This document shows positions 25,024 through 33,445 of a DNA stretch of 64,000 nucleotides, piece by piece (the stretch's first letter is position 1; each line of letters starts with the position of its first letter). The notes under the pieces were generated by a model. That model searched no databases, was not told the origin of the DNA, and worked only from the letters and a program-made list of their open reading frames with translations. The stretch is from Meridianimaribacter flavus (lineage in GTDB: Bacteria > Bacteroidota > Bacteroidia > Flavobacteriales > Flavobacteriaceae). The position numbers were made by a program, and so were the translations under genes. The DNA is taken from contig NZ_SOQZ01000003.1 of the NCBI RefSeq assembly GCF_004366715.1, forward strand, positions 315,001-379,000, written 5' to 3'.

Positions 25024-26829
25024 TTAACGTCTTGATCGTCTTGGACGTGATGACATTTTGCCGCTTCCTGAACTCTCTGAACGTCTCGACTTTCCTTCAG
25101 ATTTTCTTCTGCTACTTCTGTTTCCAGAATCGTTATTAAAACCTGAGCGTCTTTCTGATCTTGGTTTGTCGCTACGTCTGTTTTTTCCACCACCATCACG
25201 ACGTCTTTTGCGTCTGCTAGTACCTCGTCCTTTGTCTTCAGATACTTCAACGTTTACAAAACGTCCGTTGTATTTAAAGTCGGTAAAAAACGATAATACT
25301 TTCTCTTGTAATGCTTTTTCAGTATTAAAAAATGAAAAACTGTCTTTTACATCTACTTTAAAGACATCGTCTCTACCAAGTTCTAAAATTTCTTTTAAGA
25401 AATCTTTTAAACTCATCCAGTCATAGCCATCCTTTTTACCTACGTTTATAAAGTAACGTGTGGAGTTGCCATCGTTACTGCTATCGCGTTCGCTACTATG
25501 TTGAGCAGAAACATTAAGGTCGCTGGCTTTTTGATAGTAATTAAAGAAACGTGTAAACTCTACTGAAAAGAATTTTTTAATCAGTTCGTCTTTGGTAGTG
25601 TCTTCAAACAATTGATTGATGTTTTCAAGGTATTCATCAATTTCATGATTGATTTCAGTATTGTGAACTTTATTGGCTAGCGACATTAATTGTACTTCGC
25701 AAATTTCCATTCCGCTAGGAATTTCTTTTTGCTCAAAGTTCTTTTTAATGATGCGTTCAATACTTTTTATTTTTCTTAATTCACTCTTAGAAACAATTAC
25801 CATTGATACTCCAGTTTTTCCTGCACGACCTGTACGACCACTTCTGTGTGTGTAGGTTTCAATTTCGTCAGGTAATTGGTAGTTGATAACGTGTGTAATG
25901 TCGTCAACGTCAATACCACGAGCAGCTACATCAGTAGCGACAAGCATTTGTATTTGGTTGTTTCTAAACGATTTCATAACCAAATCACGTTGGTTTTGGC
26001 TTAAATCACCATGAAGTGCTCCAGCATTATAACCATCTTCAATAAGTTTTTCAGCAACTTTTTGAGTGTCGCGCTTTGTTCTACAAAATACTACAGAGAA
26101 AATGTCAGGATTAGCATCAGCTAGTCTTTTTAAGGCAGCGTATCTATCTCTTGAATTCACTAAATAGTATTCGTGAGATACTTGGTCACTACCAACGTTT
26201 TTGCTTCCTACGGTAATTTCTATAGGACTATGCATAAACTTTTTAGCAATAGTAGCTACTTCTTTTGGCATTGTAGCCGAAAACAACCAAGTGCTTTTAT
26301 CTTTTGGTGTGTGCGATAAAATGTCAGTGATATCTTCATAGAATCCCATATTTAACATCTCATCAGCTTCATCTAAAACTGAATATTCAATTTTAGAAAT
26401 ATCAACCATATTTCTGCTAATCATGTCTTTCATACGACCAGGAGTTGCTACAATAATTTGTGCTCCTTTTTTTACCGATTTAGCTTGGTCAGTAATGCTT
26501 GCTCCTCCATAAATGGCAACAACATTTAATCCTTTACAGTATTTACCATATAGGTTTAATTCGTTTGCAATTTGTAAACAAAGTTCGCGAGTAGGAGAAA
26601 GTATTAACCCTTGAGTGGTTCTACTTTCAATATCAATTTTTTGTAACATAGGAAAACCAAATGCTGCGGTTTTACCTGTTCCTGTTTGTGCTAGTGCTAC
26701 TAAATCACGTTCTTCTTGTAATAAAATAGGGATTGCTTGTGCTTGTACATCGCTAGGGTTTTTAAAACCCATATCAGTAATAGCTTGTAATAGGTCGTCA
26801 TTAAGACCTAAATCTTGGAATGTGCTCAT
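25024..26829 (-). CDS. DEAD-box ATP-dependent RNA helicase with DbpA-type RNA-binding domain
   Basis: 601 residues. Helicase core about 1-370: Q motif, motif I AQTGTGKTAAFGF, motif II DEAD in VLDEADEMLNMGF, SAT, and motif VI HRSGRTGRAGKTG. A DbpA-like RNA-binding domain lies at about 460-540 (FINVGKKDGYDWMSLKDFLKEI), followed by a disordered tail of about 55 residues rich in Arg, Ser, Gly and Lys. It is probably involved in ribosome assembly and cold adaptation (DeaD/CsdA-like). A leader of about 128 b with two hairpins precedes it. Confidence 0.93.
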   Translation of the reverse strand: MSTFQDLGLNDDLLQAITDMGFKNPSDVQAQAIPILLQEERDLVALAQTGTGKTAAFGFPMLQKIDIESRTTQGLILSPTRELCLQIANELNLYGKYCKGLNVVAIYGGASITDQAKSVKKGAQIIVATPGRMKDMISRNMVDISKIEYSVLDEADEMLNMGFYEDITDILSHTPKDKSTWLFSATMPKEVATIAKKFMHSPIEITVGSKNVGSDQVSHEYYLVNSRDRYAALKRLADANPDIFSVVFCRTKRDTQKVAEKLIEDGYNAGALHGDLSQNQRDLVMKSFRNNQIQMLVATDVAARGIDVDDITHVINYQLPDEIETYTHRSGRTGRAGKTGVSMVIVSKSELRKIKSIERIIKKNFEQKEIPSGMEICEVQLMSLANKVHNTEINHEIDEYLENINQLFEDTTKDELIKKFFSVEFTRFFNYYQKASDLNVSAQHSSERDSSNDGNSTRYFINVGKKDGYDWMSLKDFLKEILELGRDDVFKVDVKDSFSFFNTEKALQEKVLSFFTDFKYNGRFVNVEVSEDKGRGTSRRKRRRDGGGKNRRSDKPRSERRSGFNNDSGNRSSRRKSEGKSRRSESSGSGKMSSRPRRSRR

Positions 26830-26957
26830 TCGTTTTTTGTAAGTATTCGATTATGTTATGTAGTGTTACAACAGAAGCGAATCGACATACTTAACCTGAA
26901 ACTTCTTGGTAACACATCCTCACCTTGAGGAATTTACAACGCATCTTTTTGCGTTTC
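26830..26957 (-). promoter_or_regulatory. Structured 5' leader of the DEAD-box helicase gene
   Basis: Between the predicted transcription start (about 26957) and the ATG lie two perfect hairpins: AACGCA-6 b-TGCGTT (26938-26955, right at the 5' end) and CCTCA-3 b-TGAGG (26918-26930). Long structured leaders are known on cold-induced helicase messages in other bacteria; a regulatory role here is inference. No T run makes these terminators. Confidence 0.45.
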
Positions 26958-26963
26958 AAGCGG

Positions 26964-26971
26964 CAAAGATA
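26964..26971 (-). promoter_or_regulatory. Sigma-A promoter -7 box for the DEAD-box helicase
   Basis: TATCTTTG on the minus strand (exact TAnnTTTG), with a TTG 18 b further upstream as -33 element. Confidence 0.65.
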
Positions 26972-27097
26972 CACTAATATTCCAATAAACAATATAACCT
27001 AAGTTAATGTGTTGTTGAACATTAAGTTTAAAAAATAAATCATTAACGTCTTTTATGACTATTGGTTTTGTTATATTCGGTTCTTTAAACTATAACT

Positions 27098-27592
27098 ATG
27101 AAGAAATTATGTATTGTATTTGCCATGTTATTTATGGCATTTAATGTTCAAGCTCAAGAAACAACGATGTCTGATGCAGACCAAGAGAAGATGGCTCGAA
27201 TGATGGAGTTAATGAGTCAAACTATTGAAATGGATGTGAATACCGAATTATTTAGTAAGGTAAGCACAAATGCCTATGTCTCTGAAGACCCAAAAGCTGT
27301 TATCATGGCTATGCTAACACCTGAAGATTATGAGACTTCAAAAGAAAAAATGAAAAATGATGTAGGTGACAAAATGGATATTAAAGATAAAGGTGAAACT
27401 GAAATTAATGGTGTAAAGGTTTTATACATGAAAGGAACTACTGAAGCAGAAGGCTCTGATCTTAATGTTGAAATGTACTGTATAGGAATTGATGATGAAA
27501 CCTCTTTAATGTTTATTGGAATGGTTGATAAAACTGCAGATGCAAAATATGCTGAAGCTGTAGAGAAAGCAAAAAATTCAGTAATTAAATAA
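27098..27592 (+). CDS. Small secreted protein of unknown function
   Basis: 164 residues. Signal peptide (IVFAMLFMAFNVQAQ), then a charged alpha/beta domain (GETEINGVKVLYMKGTTEAEGSDLNVEMYCIGIDDETSLMFIGMVD). No catalytic motif is recognised. The strand pattern resembles small lipid- or stress-related periplasmic domains, but no family can be named. A monocistronic unit: its own leader upstream and a terminator directly after. Confidence 0.7.
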   Translation: MKKLCIVFAMLFMAFNVQAQETTMSDADQEKMARMMELMSQTIEMDVNTELFSKVSTNAYVSEDPKAVIMAMLTPEDYETSKEKMKNDVGDKMDIKDKGETEINGVKVLYMKGTTEAEGSDLNVEMYCIGIDDETSLMFIGMVDKTADAKYAEAVEKAKNSVIK

Positions 27593-27612
27593 TCAAACCG
27601 AATTATAAGTAT

Positions 27613-27641
27613 AAAAAAATCCAGCGTTGGCTGGATTTTTT
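27613..27641 (+). terminator. Rho-independent terminator
   Basis: ATCCAGC / GCTGGAT stem (7 bp), loop GTTG, followed by TTTTT; preceded by an A run, so it may also act on the convergent Cys-rich lipoprotein gene. Confidence 0.85.
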
Positions 27642-27670
27642 AGTATATAGACGTTTAAAACGGTTGTGTT

Positions 27671-28156
27671 TTATTGGTGATAAGCAGTATTGTGAGCTAA
27701 AGCATTACCACAGTTGCTACAGCTTCCGGCAGCACCAGCACCTCCAGCACAACCATTATTGCAAGTGTAATGCCATACACCATTTGCATTTTGGCTTGGT
27801 TCGGTTTTTTGTGTTGTTGTAGGTGTGGTTATAGGTAAAGTTGTAGCAGGAGTATTGGTGTTAGGAGTGTTATGTGTTGTTGAATTATTCGTGTTATTGT
27901 GATAAGCTTGATTATGCTCTAACACGCTTCCGCAGTTACTGCAATTTCCAGCAACAGCAGCTCCATTAATACAACCACTACTACAGATGTAGTGGAAAAA
28001 ATTAGCAGCAGTAATTTTCTTTTTTTCAGGTGCTTCTGATGTTTTTGTGGTTGCTTCAGTGTCTTGAGAAGTGGTAGGTTTAGCTTTGTCTTTACAAGAA
28101 CTCAAAGTAATCATTGAGATACATAATATTGAAGCGATAATTTTAAAATAGTTCAT
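27671..28156 (-). CDS. Lipoprotein with two Cys/His-rich metal-site-like repeats
   Basis: 161 residues. Lipoprotein signal with Cys21 (ITLSSC). Two repeats follow (about 55-87 and 129-160), each with CxxxC, nine residues, CxxC, then two His (Cys58, 62, 72, 75, His81, His86; Cys132, 136, 146, 149, His155, His160), in identical spacing. A Thr/Asn/Pro-rich linker of about 40 residues joins them. The layout suggests two zinc-ribbon-like or other metal sites, with no known family named. A surface or periplasmic metal-binding or redox-sensing role is possible. A repeat inside one protein points to domain duplication. Confidence 0.75.
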   Translation of the reverse strand: MNYFKIIASILCISMITLSSCKDKAKPTTSQDTEATTKTSEAPEKKKITAANFFHYICSSGCINGAAVAGNCSNCGSVLEHNQAYHNNTNNSTTHNTPNTNTPATTLPITTPTTTQKTEPSQNANGVWHYTCNNGCAGGAGAAGSCSNCGNALAHNTAYHQ

Positions 28157-28257
28157 AATCTTATTTTTTTGGCTTGGACTAGTATACGCATTTTTTCTAT
28201 TCTTTTCTAAAGAAGTCTAAATTTTATGATTTTTAAAAACTAGTACTAGAGAGTGTT

Positions 28258-28833
28258 TTAGTGTTTGTTTAAGAAAGAAATCAATTGGGAAACAGCTTTA
28301 CCTCTATGTCCAATACTGTTTTTTTCTTCCAGAGTTATTTCAGCAAAAGTTTTGTCATAACCACTAGCTTTAAAAATTGGGTCGTAGCCAAAACCAGAAT
28401 CGCCATATTTAGTTTCGGTAATGCAACCTTCACAAATACCAGTAAAGGTGTTTAGAGTCCCATTCAATACTAATGCAATAACGGTTTTAAAATGAGCGTT
28501 TCTGTTAGGCTTGTCTTTTAAGTTCAGTAGTAACTTATCCATGTTGTCGTTTGCATCACGTTGTGGTCCTGCATAACGAGCCGAAAATACTCCAGGAGCA
28601 CCTTGTAGAGCTTCAACTTCTAAACCAGTATCGTCAGCAAAACAATCGTAGCCATAATGTTGCTTAACGTATTCGGCTTTTTGTATCGCATTGCCTTCAA
28701 TGGTATCTTGAGTTTCAGGAATGTCTTCAAAACAACCTATATCTTTTAAACTTAATAATTGTATGGTGTCAGGAATAAGCTTTTGTACTTCGTTGAGTTT
28801 ATTAAGGTTGTTGGTGGCAAATACAAGTTGCAT
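28258..28833 (-). CDS. rdgB: Non-canonical purine NTP pyrophosphatase (HAM1/RdgB)
   Basis: 191 residues, standard length. It hydrolyses dITP/XTP/ITP to the monophosphate, keeping deaminated purines out of DNA. The N-terminal TNNLNKLNEVQKL, the metal-binding DDTGLEVEALQGAPGVFSARYAGP, the FGYDPIF substrate loop and SHRGKA-like SIGHRGKAVSQL are all present. A TACTTTTG promoter box lies 22 b upstream. Divergent from the M3 peptidase gene. Confidence 0.95.
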   Translation of the reverse strand: MQLVFATNNLNKLNEVQKLIPDTIQLLSLKDIGCFEDIPETQDTIEGNAIQKAEYVKQHYGYDCFADDTGLEVEALQGAPGVFSARYAGPQRDANDNMDKLLLNLKDKPNRNAHFKTVIALVLNGTLNTFTGICEGCITETKYGDSGFGYDPIFKASGYDKTFAEITLEEKNSIGHRGKAVSQLISFLNKH

Positions 28834-28854
28834 TTCTTAGTGTTTAATTTCAAC

Positions 28855-28862
28855 CAAAAGTA
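28855..28862 (-). promoter_or_regulatory. Candidate -7 box for rdgB
   Basis: TACTTTTG on the minus strand fits TAnnTTTG, 21 b upstream of the ATG. Confidence 0.5.
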
Positions 28863-28934
28863 CAATTATATACGTTGAAACAAAAACAGAATACCTGTAT
28901 GAATTTTTAACAGTAAATAATAGTTTTTGAATGT

Positions 28935-28942
28935 TATCTTTG
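28935..28942 (+). promoter_or_regulatory. Candidate -7 box for the M3 peptidase gene
   Basis: TATCTTTG, exact TAnnTTTG match, 22 b upstream of the ATG at 28965. Confidence 0.5.
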
Positions 28943-28964
28943 TTGAAACAATAACACATTTTTT

Positions 28965-31028
28965 ATGAAAAAACTAGTTTACTCATTTTCACTAATATTA
29001 CTTATGAGTTGTTCCGATAAAGAAGAAAAACCACAAAAAGAACTTTCAGCCGATAATCCATTTAATGTAGAATTAAATCAACCGTTTGATTTTGCAAATG
29101 TAACAGGAGCTGCTATTGAAGAGTATGTAGATGTTACTATTGACAACTCTGTACAAGTTATTGAAGAGATTAAAAAAGGAAGCACTCCTACATTAGCTAA
29201 TACATTTGAAGCTTATGATGGTGTTAGTAATGAATTGTCCAAAGCGTATAGTAATGCGTTTTTGATGTACTGGACTTCAACCGATTCAATAACAAGAGCA
29301 AAAGGTTTAGCATCTTCACAAAAGATAGACTCATTAATGACTGTGTTAGGAGCAGATAAAGCGTTATTTGCACAGTTCAAAAAGTTTAAGGATTCTGATG
29401 CTTACACTCAATTAGAAAATCGTAAAAAGCGATTTGTTGATGGTGTGATTGAAAATTTTGAGCAATCTGGTGTTAATCTTGACGAAGCAAAACTTGAAAG
29501 ATATAAAGCTTTACGATCTGAAATTACTGATTTGACATCTCAGTATTCTACAAACATGAATACTGCAGATTTGGTATTAAAGCTAGATGAAAAAGGAGCT
29601 AAAGGTTTACCTGAAAGTTTTAAAGCAACTTATAAAACCGAAGCAGGTTACGAAATTCCAGTAATGTCTTCAACTAGAGGTCCTGTTATGGATAATGCAG
29701 TTGAAGAATCTATTAGAAAAGAGTTTGATAAACTTTATGCAAATAGAGGAGCAGATAAAAACCTTGATGTGTTAGAGCAGTTGGTTAAAAAGCGTTATGA
29801 ATTAGGACAGCTTATGGGTTATAACTCATTTGCCGAATATAACTTAGTAAATAAAATGGCTAAAAACCCTGAAACTGTTTGGGAATTTGTAAACGGTTTA
29901 GTAGCAGAATCTAAAGAGAAAGCAATTAACGATATAGAGGTTTTAAAAGCACAACGAGCTAAAGCTTTTGGAATTGATGAGAGCTTGCCTATTAATTCTT
30001 GGGATTTAAGTTTTTATAAAAACGAAATATTAAAAAACAACTATAAAGTAGACAACGAAAAAATACGCGAATATTTACCAATGGATGCGTGTTTAGGTGG
30101 ATTGTTTGATATTTATCAAGAGCTATTAGGTCTTGAGTTTAAAAAAGATGAAACTGCTACAGTATGGCATGAAGACGTTGAAGCTTATGAAGTGTATGAA
30201 GGCGATAAATTGAAAGGACGCTTTTATTTAGATTTATATCCAAGACCAAATAAAGAGTCCTGGTTTTACTGTGTACCTCTTTCATCAGGAAAACAAACAG
30301 CTGAAGGTTATGAAGTTCCTGTAGCGATGTTATTAGGAAACTTTACAAAACCAACCGAAACAATGCCTTCATTGTTAAGTCATAATGAATTAAATACTTT
30401 GTTTCACGAGTTTGGACATATAATGGATTCTATGTCTTACGAAGGTGAGTATAGCTTACAAGAAGGTACAAAATCTGATTTTGTTGAAGCTATGTCTCAA
30501 ATTTTTGAAAACTGGACTTGGGATTACGACATCTTAAGTTCGTTTGCAAAACATTATAAAACTGGAGAGGTTTTTCCTAAAGAGTTGTTTGATAATATGG
30601 TAAACGCAAAAAATGTATCTTCAGGTCTTTCAGCACAAGGATCATTAAGACGTTGTATTTATGATATGAATTTATACGATAAATATGATCCAAATCAACC
30701 ATTAGATACAGACCAGTTATGGAAAGATATTGATGCTGAAATGAATGTAATGGATTGGTATGTTGAAGGAACACACCCTCAAGCAAGCTGGATTCATATT
30801 AATACACACCCAACTTACTATTATGGTTACTTGTGGTCTGAAGTGTATGCACAAGATATGTTTACAGTTTTTGAGGAAAACGGATTGAGAGATCAAGAAA
30901 CAGGAGTTAAATACAGAAAATTAATACTTAGCAACGGAAGTCAAAGACCTGTTAATGAGGTTGTAGAAGAGTTTTTAGGTAGACCATCAAACAATAAAGC
31001 ATACATTAAAAGCTTGGGCTTAGAGTAG
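28965..31028 (+). CDS. M3-family zinc metallopeptidase (Dcp/OpdA-like), lipoprotein
   Basis: 687 residues. Lipoprotein signal (LILLMSC). The M3 catalytic motif HEFGH lies near residue 482, with the third zinc ligand in DFVEAMSQIFENW about 25 residues later; the substrate-shaping HPTYYYGYLWSEVYAQDMF region is intact. It degrades short peptides or acts as a dipeptidyl carboxypeptidase, here lipid-anchored to the envelope and not cytoplasmic as in E. coli Dcp. Monocistronic; a small ECF-promoter gene follows 38 b later. Confidence 0.93.
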   Translation: MKKLVYSFSLILLMSCSDKEEKPQKELSADNPFNVELNQPFDFANVTGAAIEEYVDVTIDNSVQVIEEIKKGSTPTLANTFEAYDGVSNELSKAYSNAFLMYWTSTDSITRAKGLASSQKIDSLMTVLGADKALFAQFKKFKDSDAYTQLENRKKRFVDGVIENFEQSGVNLDEAKLERYKALRSEITDLTSQYSTNMNTADLVLKLDEKGAKGLPESFKATYKTEAGYEIPVMSSTRGPVMDNAVEESIRKEFDKLYANRGADKNLDVLEQLVKKRYELGQLMGYNSFAEYNLVNKMAKNPETVWEFVNGLVAESKEKAINDIEVLKAQRAKAFGIDESLPINSWDLSFYKNEILKNNYKVDNEKIREYLPMDACLGGLFDIYQELLGLEFKKDETATVWHEDVEAYEVYEGDKLKGRFYLDLYPRPNKESWFYCVPLSSGKQTAEGYEVPVAMLLGNFTKPTETMPSLLSHNELNTLFHEFGHIMDSMSYEGEYSLQEGTKSDFVEAMSQIFENWTWDYDILSSFAKHYKTGEVFPKELFDNMVNAKNVSSGLSAQGSLRRCIYDMNLYDKYDPNQPLDTDQLWKDIDAEMNVMDWYVEGTHPQASWIHINTHPTYYYGYLWSEVYAQDMFTVFEENGLRDQETGVKYRKLILSNGSQRPVNEVVEEFLGRPSNNKAYIKSLGLE

Positions 31029-31032
31029 TCTT

Positions 31033-31058
31033 TGTAACATTTTGTTGTTTTTGACGTC
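31033..31058 (+). promoter_or_regulatory. ECF-type promoter upstream of the 58-residue membrane protein
   Basis: TGTAAC (31033-31038), 16 b, CGTC (31055-31058): identical elements and spacing to the promoter at 13039-13064 in front of the ECF sigma gene. The predicted start (about 31065) is only a few bases before the ATG. Confidence 0.65.
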
Positions 31059-31066
31059 CTATAAGT

Positions 31067-31243
31067 ATGAGAAAAATAATACTTATAAACGCAATTGTTT
31101 GGGCAGCTTTAATACTTGTTAATTCATTTTTGTTTAAAGATCATGATAATTGGAAATATATGTTTTTGTTCCTTATATCAGGTTTTACAATAGTAAACTC
31201 TCTATTATTAACTAAGCATAAAAGAAAAACAACTTGTAAATAA
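31067..31243 (+). CDS. Small two-helix membrane protein, predicted ECF sigma target
   Basis: 58 residues: two hydrophobic helices (IILINAIVWAALILVNSFLF and YMFLFLISGFTIVNSLLL) joined by KDHDNWK, with a basic tail (TKHKRKTTCK). ATG at 31067, stop TAA at 31241. No family recognised. It has its own ECF-type promoter and is followed by a strong bidirectional terminator, so it is a one-gene unit. That arrangement makes it likely to be a real gene despite its size, and ties it to the sigma factor at 13109. Confidence 0.7.
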   Translation: MRKIILINAIVWAALILVNSFLFKDHDNWKYMFLFLISGFTIVNSLLLTKHKRKTTCK

Positions 31244-31259
31244 AGCAAGAACAGATAAA

Positions 31260-31287
31260 AAAAAGATGCCATTTGGCATCTTTTTTT
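31260..31287. terminator. Bidirectional terminator
   Basis: AAAGATGCC / GGCATCTTT stem with loop ATTT, A run before and T run after; it serves both the small membrane protein gene and the convergent rlmH gene. Confidence 0.88.
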
Positions 31288-31759
31288 ATCTATGATGGTA
31301 AGGTTCGTTTCTTAAAATAGTAAAGCCTCTGTAGAGTTGTTCAACCATAAATAATCGCACCATTTGATGCGAAAAAGTCATTTTAGATAAAGACAGTTTG
31401 CCTGCTGCTTTGCTGTAAACTTCTTCTGAAAACCCATAAGGTCCACCAATTACAAATACAAGCTGCTTAATGCCTGAGTTCATGTGTTTTTGTAAGTAAT
31501 TGGCAAAAGCAACAGAATTTAGTTGTTTTCCTTTTTCGTCAAGTAAAATTAATACATCTGTTGGGTTAAGTTTGTTTAAAATAAGTTCGCCTTCTTTTTG
31601 CTTTTGCTGTGTTTCGCTTAGGTTTTTTGAGTTTTTGATATCTGGTATAATTTCAAGCTCAAACTTAATATAGAACCCAAGACGCTTTGTGTACTCGTCA
31701 ATTAATGATTGAAGCGCTTTGCTATCTGTTTTGCCTATGGCTAAGAGTTTTATGGTCAT
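31286..31759 (-). CDS. rlmH: 23S rRNA (pseudouridine1915-N3)-methyltransferase
   Basis: 157 residues, the standard RlmH length. SPOUT fold; methylates pseudouridine 1915 in helix 69 of 23S rRNA. Diagnostic parts: LLDEKGKQLNSVAFA, FVIGGPYGFSEEV (SAM-binding knot) and the C-terminal TFSHQMVRLFMVEQLYRGFTILRNEPYHHR. Its ATG overlaps the stop of the upstream unknown gene (TAATG), so it is translationally coupled to a pair of secreted proteins unrelated to rRNA. Confidence 0.96.
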   Translation of the reverse strand: MTIKLLAIGKTDSKALQSLIDEYTKRLGFYIKFELEIIPDIKNSKNLSETQQKQKEGELILNKLNPTDVLILLDEKGKQLNSVAFANYLQKHMNSGIKQLVFVIGGPYGFSEEVYSKAAGKLSLSKMTFSHQMVRLFMVEQLYRGFTILRNEPYHHR

Positions 31760-32577
31760 TAGAAACAGTGGTCTTTGTGGTAATAAACGTTATGTTTTTC
31801 AAATATTCCAAACCCATTAATAATATACTTATCTATGGTTGTTTGCAAATCGTTTTTGTAAATACTCCAATCATCATTAGTAATTAACTCCTTTATACTT
31901 TTATCACTAAGATGACCACCACTTAAAAGATATTCTCCATTTGGTTTTAATATTAGTAAGTTAAACTGTGAGACGTTAGTGAAGAATTTAAGTTTTAAGA
32001 TGCCTTTGTTTTGTATTAAATCTATATCCTTATACTTTTCAGCAAGATTTTGGTCAAGATTATACATGTAATTGATGCTTACTGGGTGTTTCTTTTCAAA
32101 TTTCTTTTTACATTTTTTAGACTTTTTTATTCTTTTTTTTATAGTCTTATTATGAGATGTTTCAGTTAGCTTGAATTGGCTTGTTCGATAACGATTTTTC
32201 AATAAATCTTGCACAGAGTCGGGCAGTCTTACGTGACTGTCATACAATTTTTTTTGGGCTTCATAACTATAAAGATTGTCAATGTATTTTACAATGATAA
32301 TTTGGTTACTTTTTGTAGTGCCTTTTGTTAATAGTTTATAAACTTGTTCATACTCTTCAGGTTCTATTTTACCAAAGTCATATTTAAGAGTAACTTTATA
32401 TATATCTAGAGTATCTGTTGATTGTCTTAGACATTTATAGGCTAGTCTATTGCATTTTTTGTAAAACTCTAAGGATTCAATTTCTTTAGAATTTTCATCA
32501 TAGAATTTACTCTCTTGCGAGAAACATAAGCTAATGTTAAGTGTAAAGAATAGACAAATAAATAAATTGAACTTCAT
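31759..32577 (-). CDS. Secreted protein of unknown function (paralogue B)
   Basis: 272 residues. Signal peptide (FICLFFTLNISLCFSQ). Lys-rich; conserved parts shared with the next gene upstream are KYDFGKIEPEEYEQVYKLL, IIVKYIDNL, and LLILKPNGEYLLSGGH...TNDDW. I do not recognise a family. The shared LILKPNG block near the C-terminus is the best-conserved part. The stop overlaps the rlmH start. Codon use is as AT-rich as the neighbours. Confidence 0.7.
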   Translation of the reverse strand: MKFNLFICLFFTLNISLCFSQESKFYDENSKEIESLEFYKKCNRLAYKCLRQSTDTLDIYKVTLKYDFGKIEPEEYEQVYKLLTKGTTKSNQIIIVKYIDNLYSYEAQKKLYDSHVRLPDSVQDLLKNRYRTSQFKLTETSHNKTIKKRIKKSKKCKKKFEKKHPVSINYMYNLDQNLAEKYKDIDLIQNKGILKLKFFTNVSQFNLLILKPNGEYLLSGGHLSDKSIKELITNDDWSIYKNDLQTTIDKYIINGFGIFEKHNVYYHKDHCF

Positions 32578-32592
32578 TTTGAGATTTATTGA

Positions 32593-33390
32593 TTAAATAT
32601 TACCATAAAAATAGCATTTATATTTGTTGTTTTTTTTAGAACTGTTCAATGAGTTTATTCTTAAATTTTTTAAAAACCCTTTAGGTGTTTTGGTGTTTTT
32701 AGTTTTAGCATTTTCAAGTGCTTCAATATAGGGAGTCCAATCATTAGTGTCAAGAAGTTCTAAAATAAATTTCTGATTGATTTCAGTAAAATAAAAATAA
32801 TGACCATTTGGTTTTAATATAAGCATACTGTCTTGATTGTTGTAGAAGAAAAGCTTGTTAAGTAGCTGAGATATTTGCTTCCAATTAAAAGTTTCAGTGT
32901 CGTAAAAATAACCAGCAAAGCTTCTGTAAAAATAGAGTCGAACTCTGTTGTTTGACGTAGCTTTTTCTATACATTTTTTTTGATCAGAAATATATTCTTT
33001 TGCCTTTATGTGATAATTGTCTTTTGTAATTTGATGGTTTGGGTGCATTTGTCTATAGTGTAAATGATTCAGAAGGTTATCTCTGTAAGTGATAATTAGT
33101 GTTTTGTCATCTAATTCTAAAATTTCAGAATCACGTTTTAATACTCCTAAAACTTGTTGGTAATCTTTGGTATTAAGTTTTCCAAATTTATAATTTTCAA
33201 AAACTAAATATCCTGTCATGGAATCATTCTTAATGGTTTGGCAATTAAATAAGAATGAATCGCATTTTTTGTTGTAGGTTGCTTTATCAATTAACCCTAA
33301 ATTTTCATCTAAATAAATATTGGTTTGAGAAAATGAAGAAGGCAGACTAAAAAACGCGACAAAAATTATAACTATTTTTTTTAAAGACAT
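32593..33390 (-). CDS. Secreted protein of unknown function (paralogue A)
   Basis: 265 residues from the ATG at 33390, where the signal peptide (KKIVIIFVAFFSLPSSFSQ) begins. A longer frame to 33441 would leave only 4 b to the divergent nadC gene and adds residues before the signal, so I reject it. Paralogous to the following gene (YKFGKLNTKDYQQVLGVL; MLILKPNGHYFYF; TNDW), with the pair arising by tandem duplication and now strongly diverged. Function unknown. Confidence 0.7.
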   Translation of the reverse strand: MSLKKIVIIFVAFFSLPSSFSQTNIYLDENLGLIDKATYNKKCDSFLFNCQTIKNDSMTGYLVFENYKFGKLNTKDYQQVLGVLKRDSEILELDDKTLIITYRDNLLNHLHYRQMHPNHQITKDNYHIKAKEYISDQKKCIEKATSNNRVRLYFYRSFAGYFYDTETFNWKQISQLLNKLFFYNNQDSMLILKPNGHYFYFTEINQKFILELLDTNDWTPYIEALENAKTKNTKTPKGFLKNLRINSLNSSKKNNKYKCYFYGNI

Positions 33391-33445
33391 TCGAATATTT
33401 CTGTTAAAAATACTATATTTTCGTATAGTCCAAAATAACAAAAAA

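Noticed and set aside
25002-25250. Alternative frame over the 3' end of the DEAD-box helicase gene
   Set aside because: It overlaps the Arg/Ser/Gly-rich tail, whose repetitive codons leave other frames open.
33391-33441. Longer start of the secreted paralogue A
   Set aside because: It puts about 17 residues before the signal peptide and leaves almost no room for the divergent nadC promoter.
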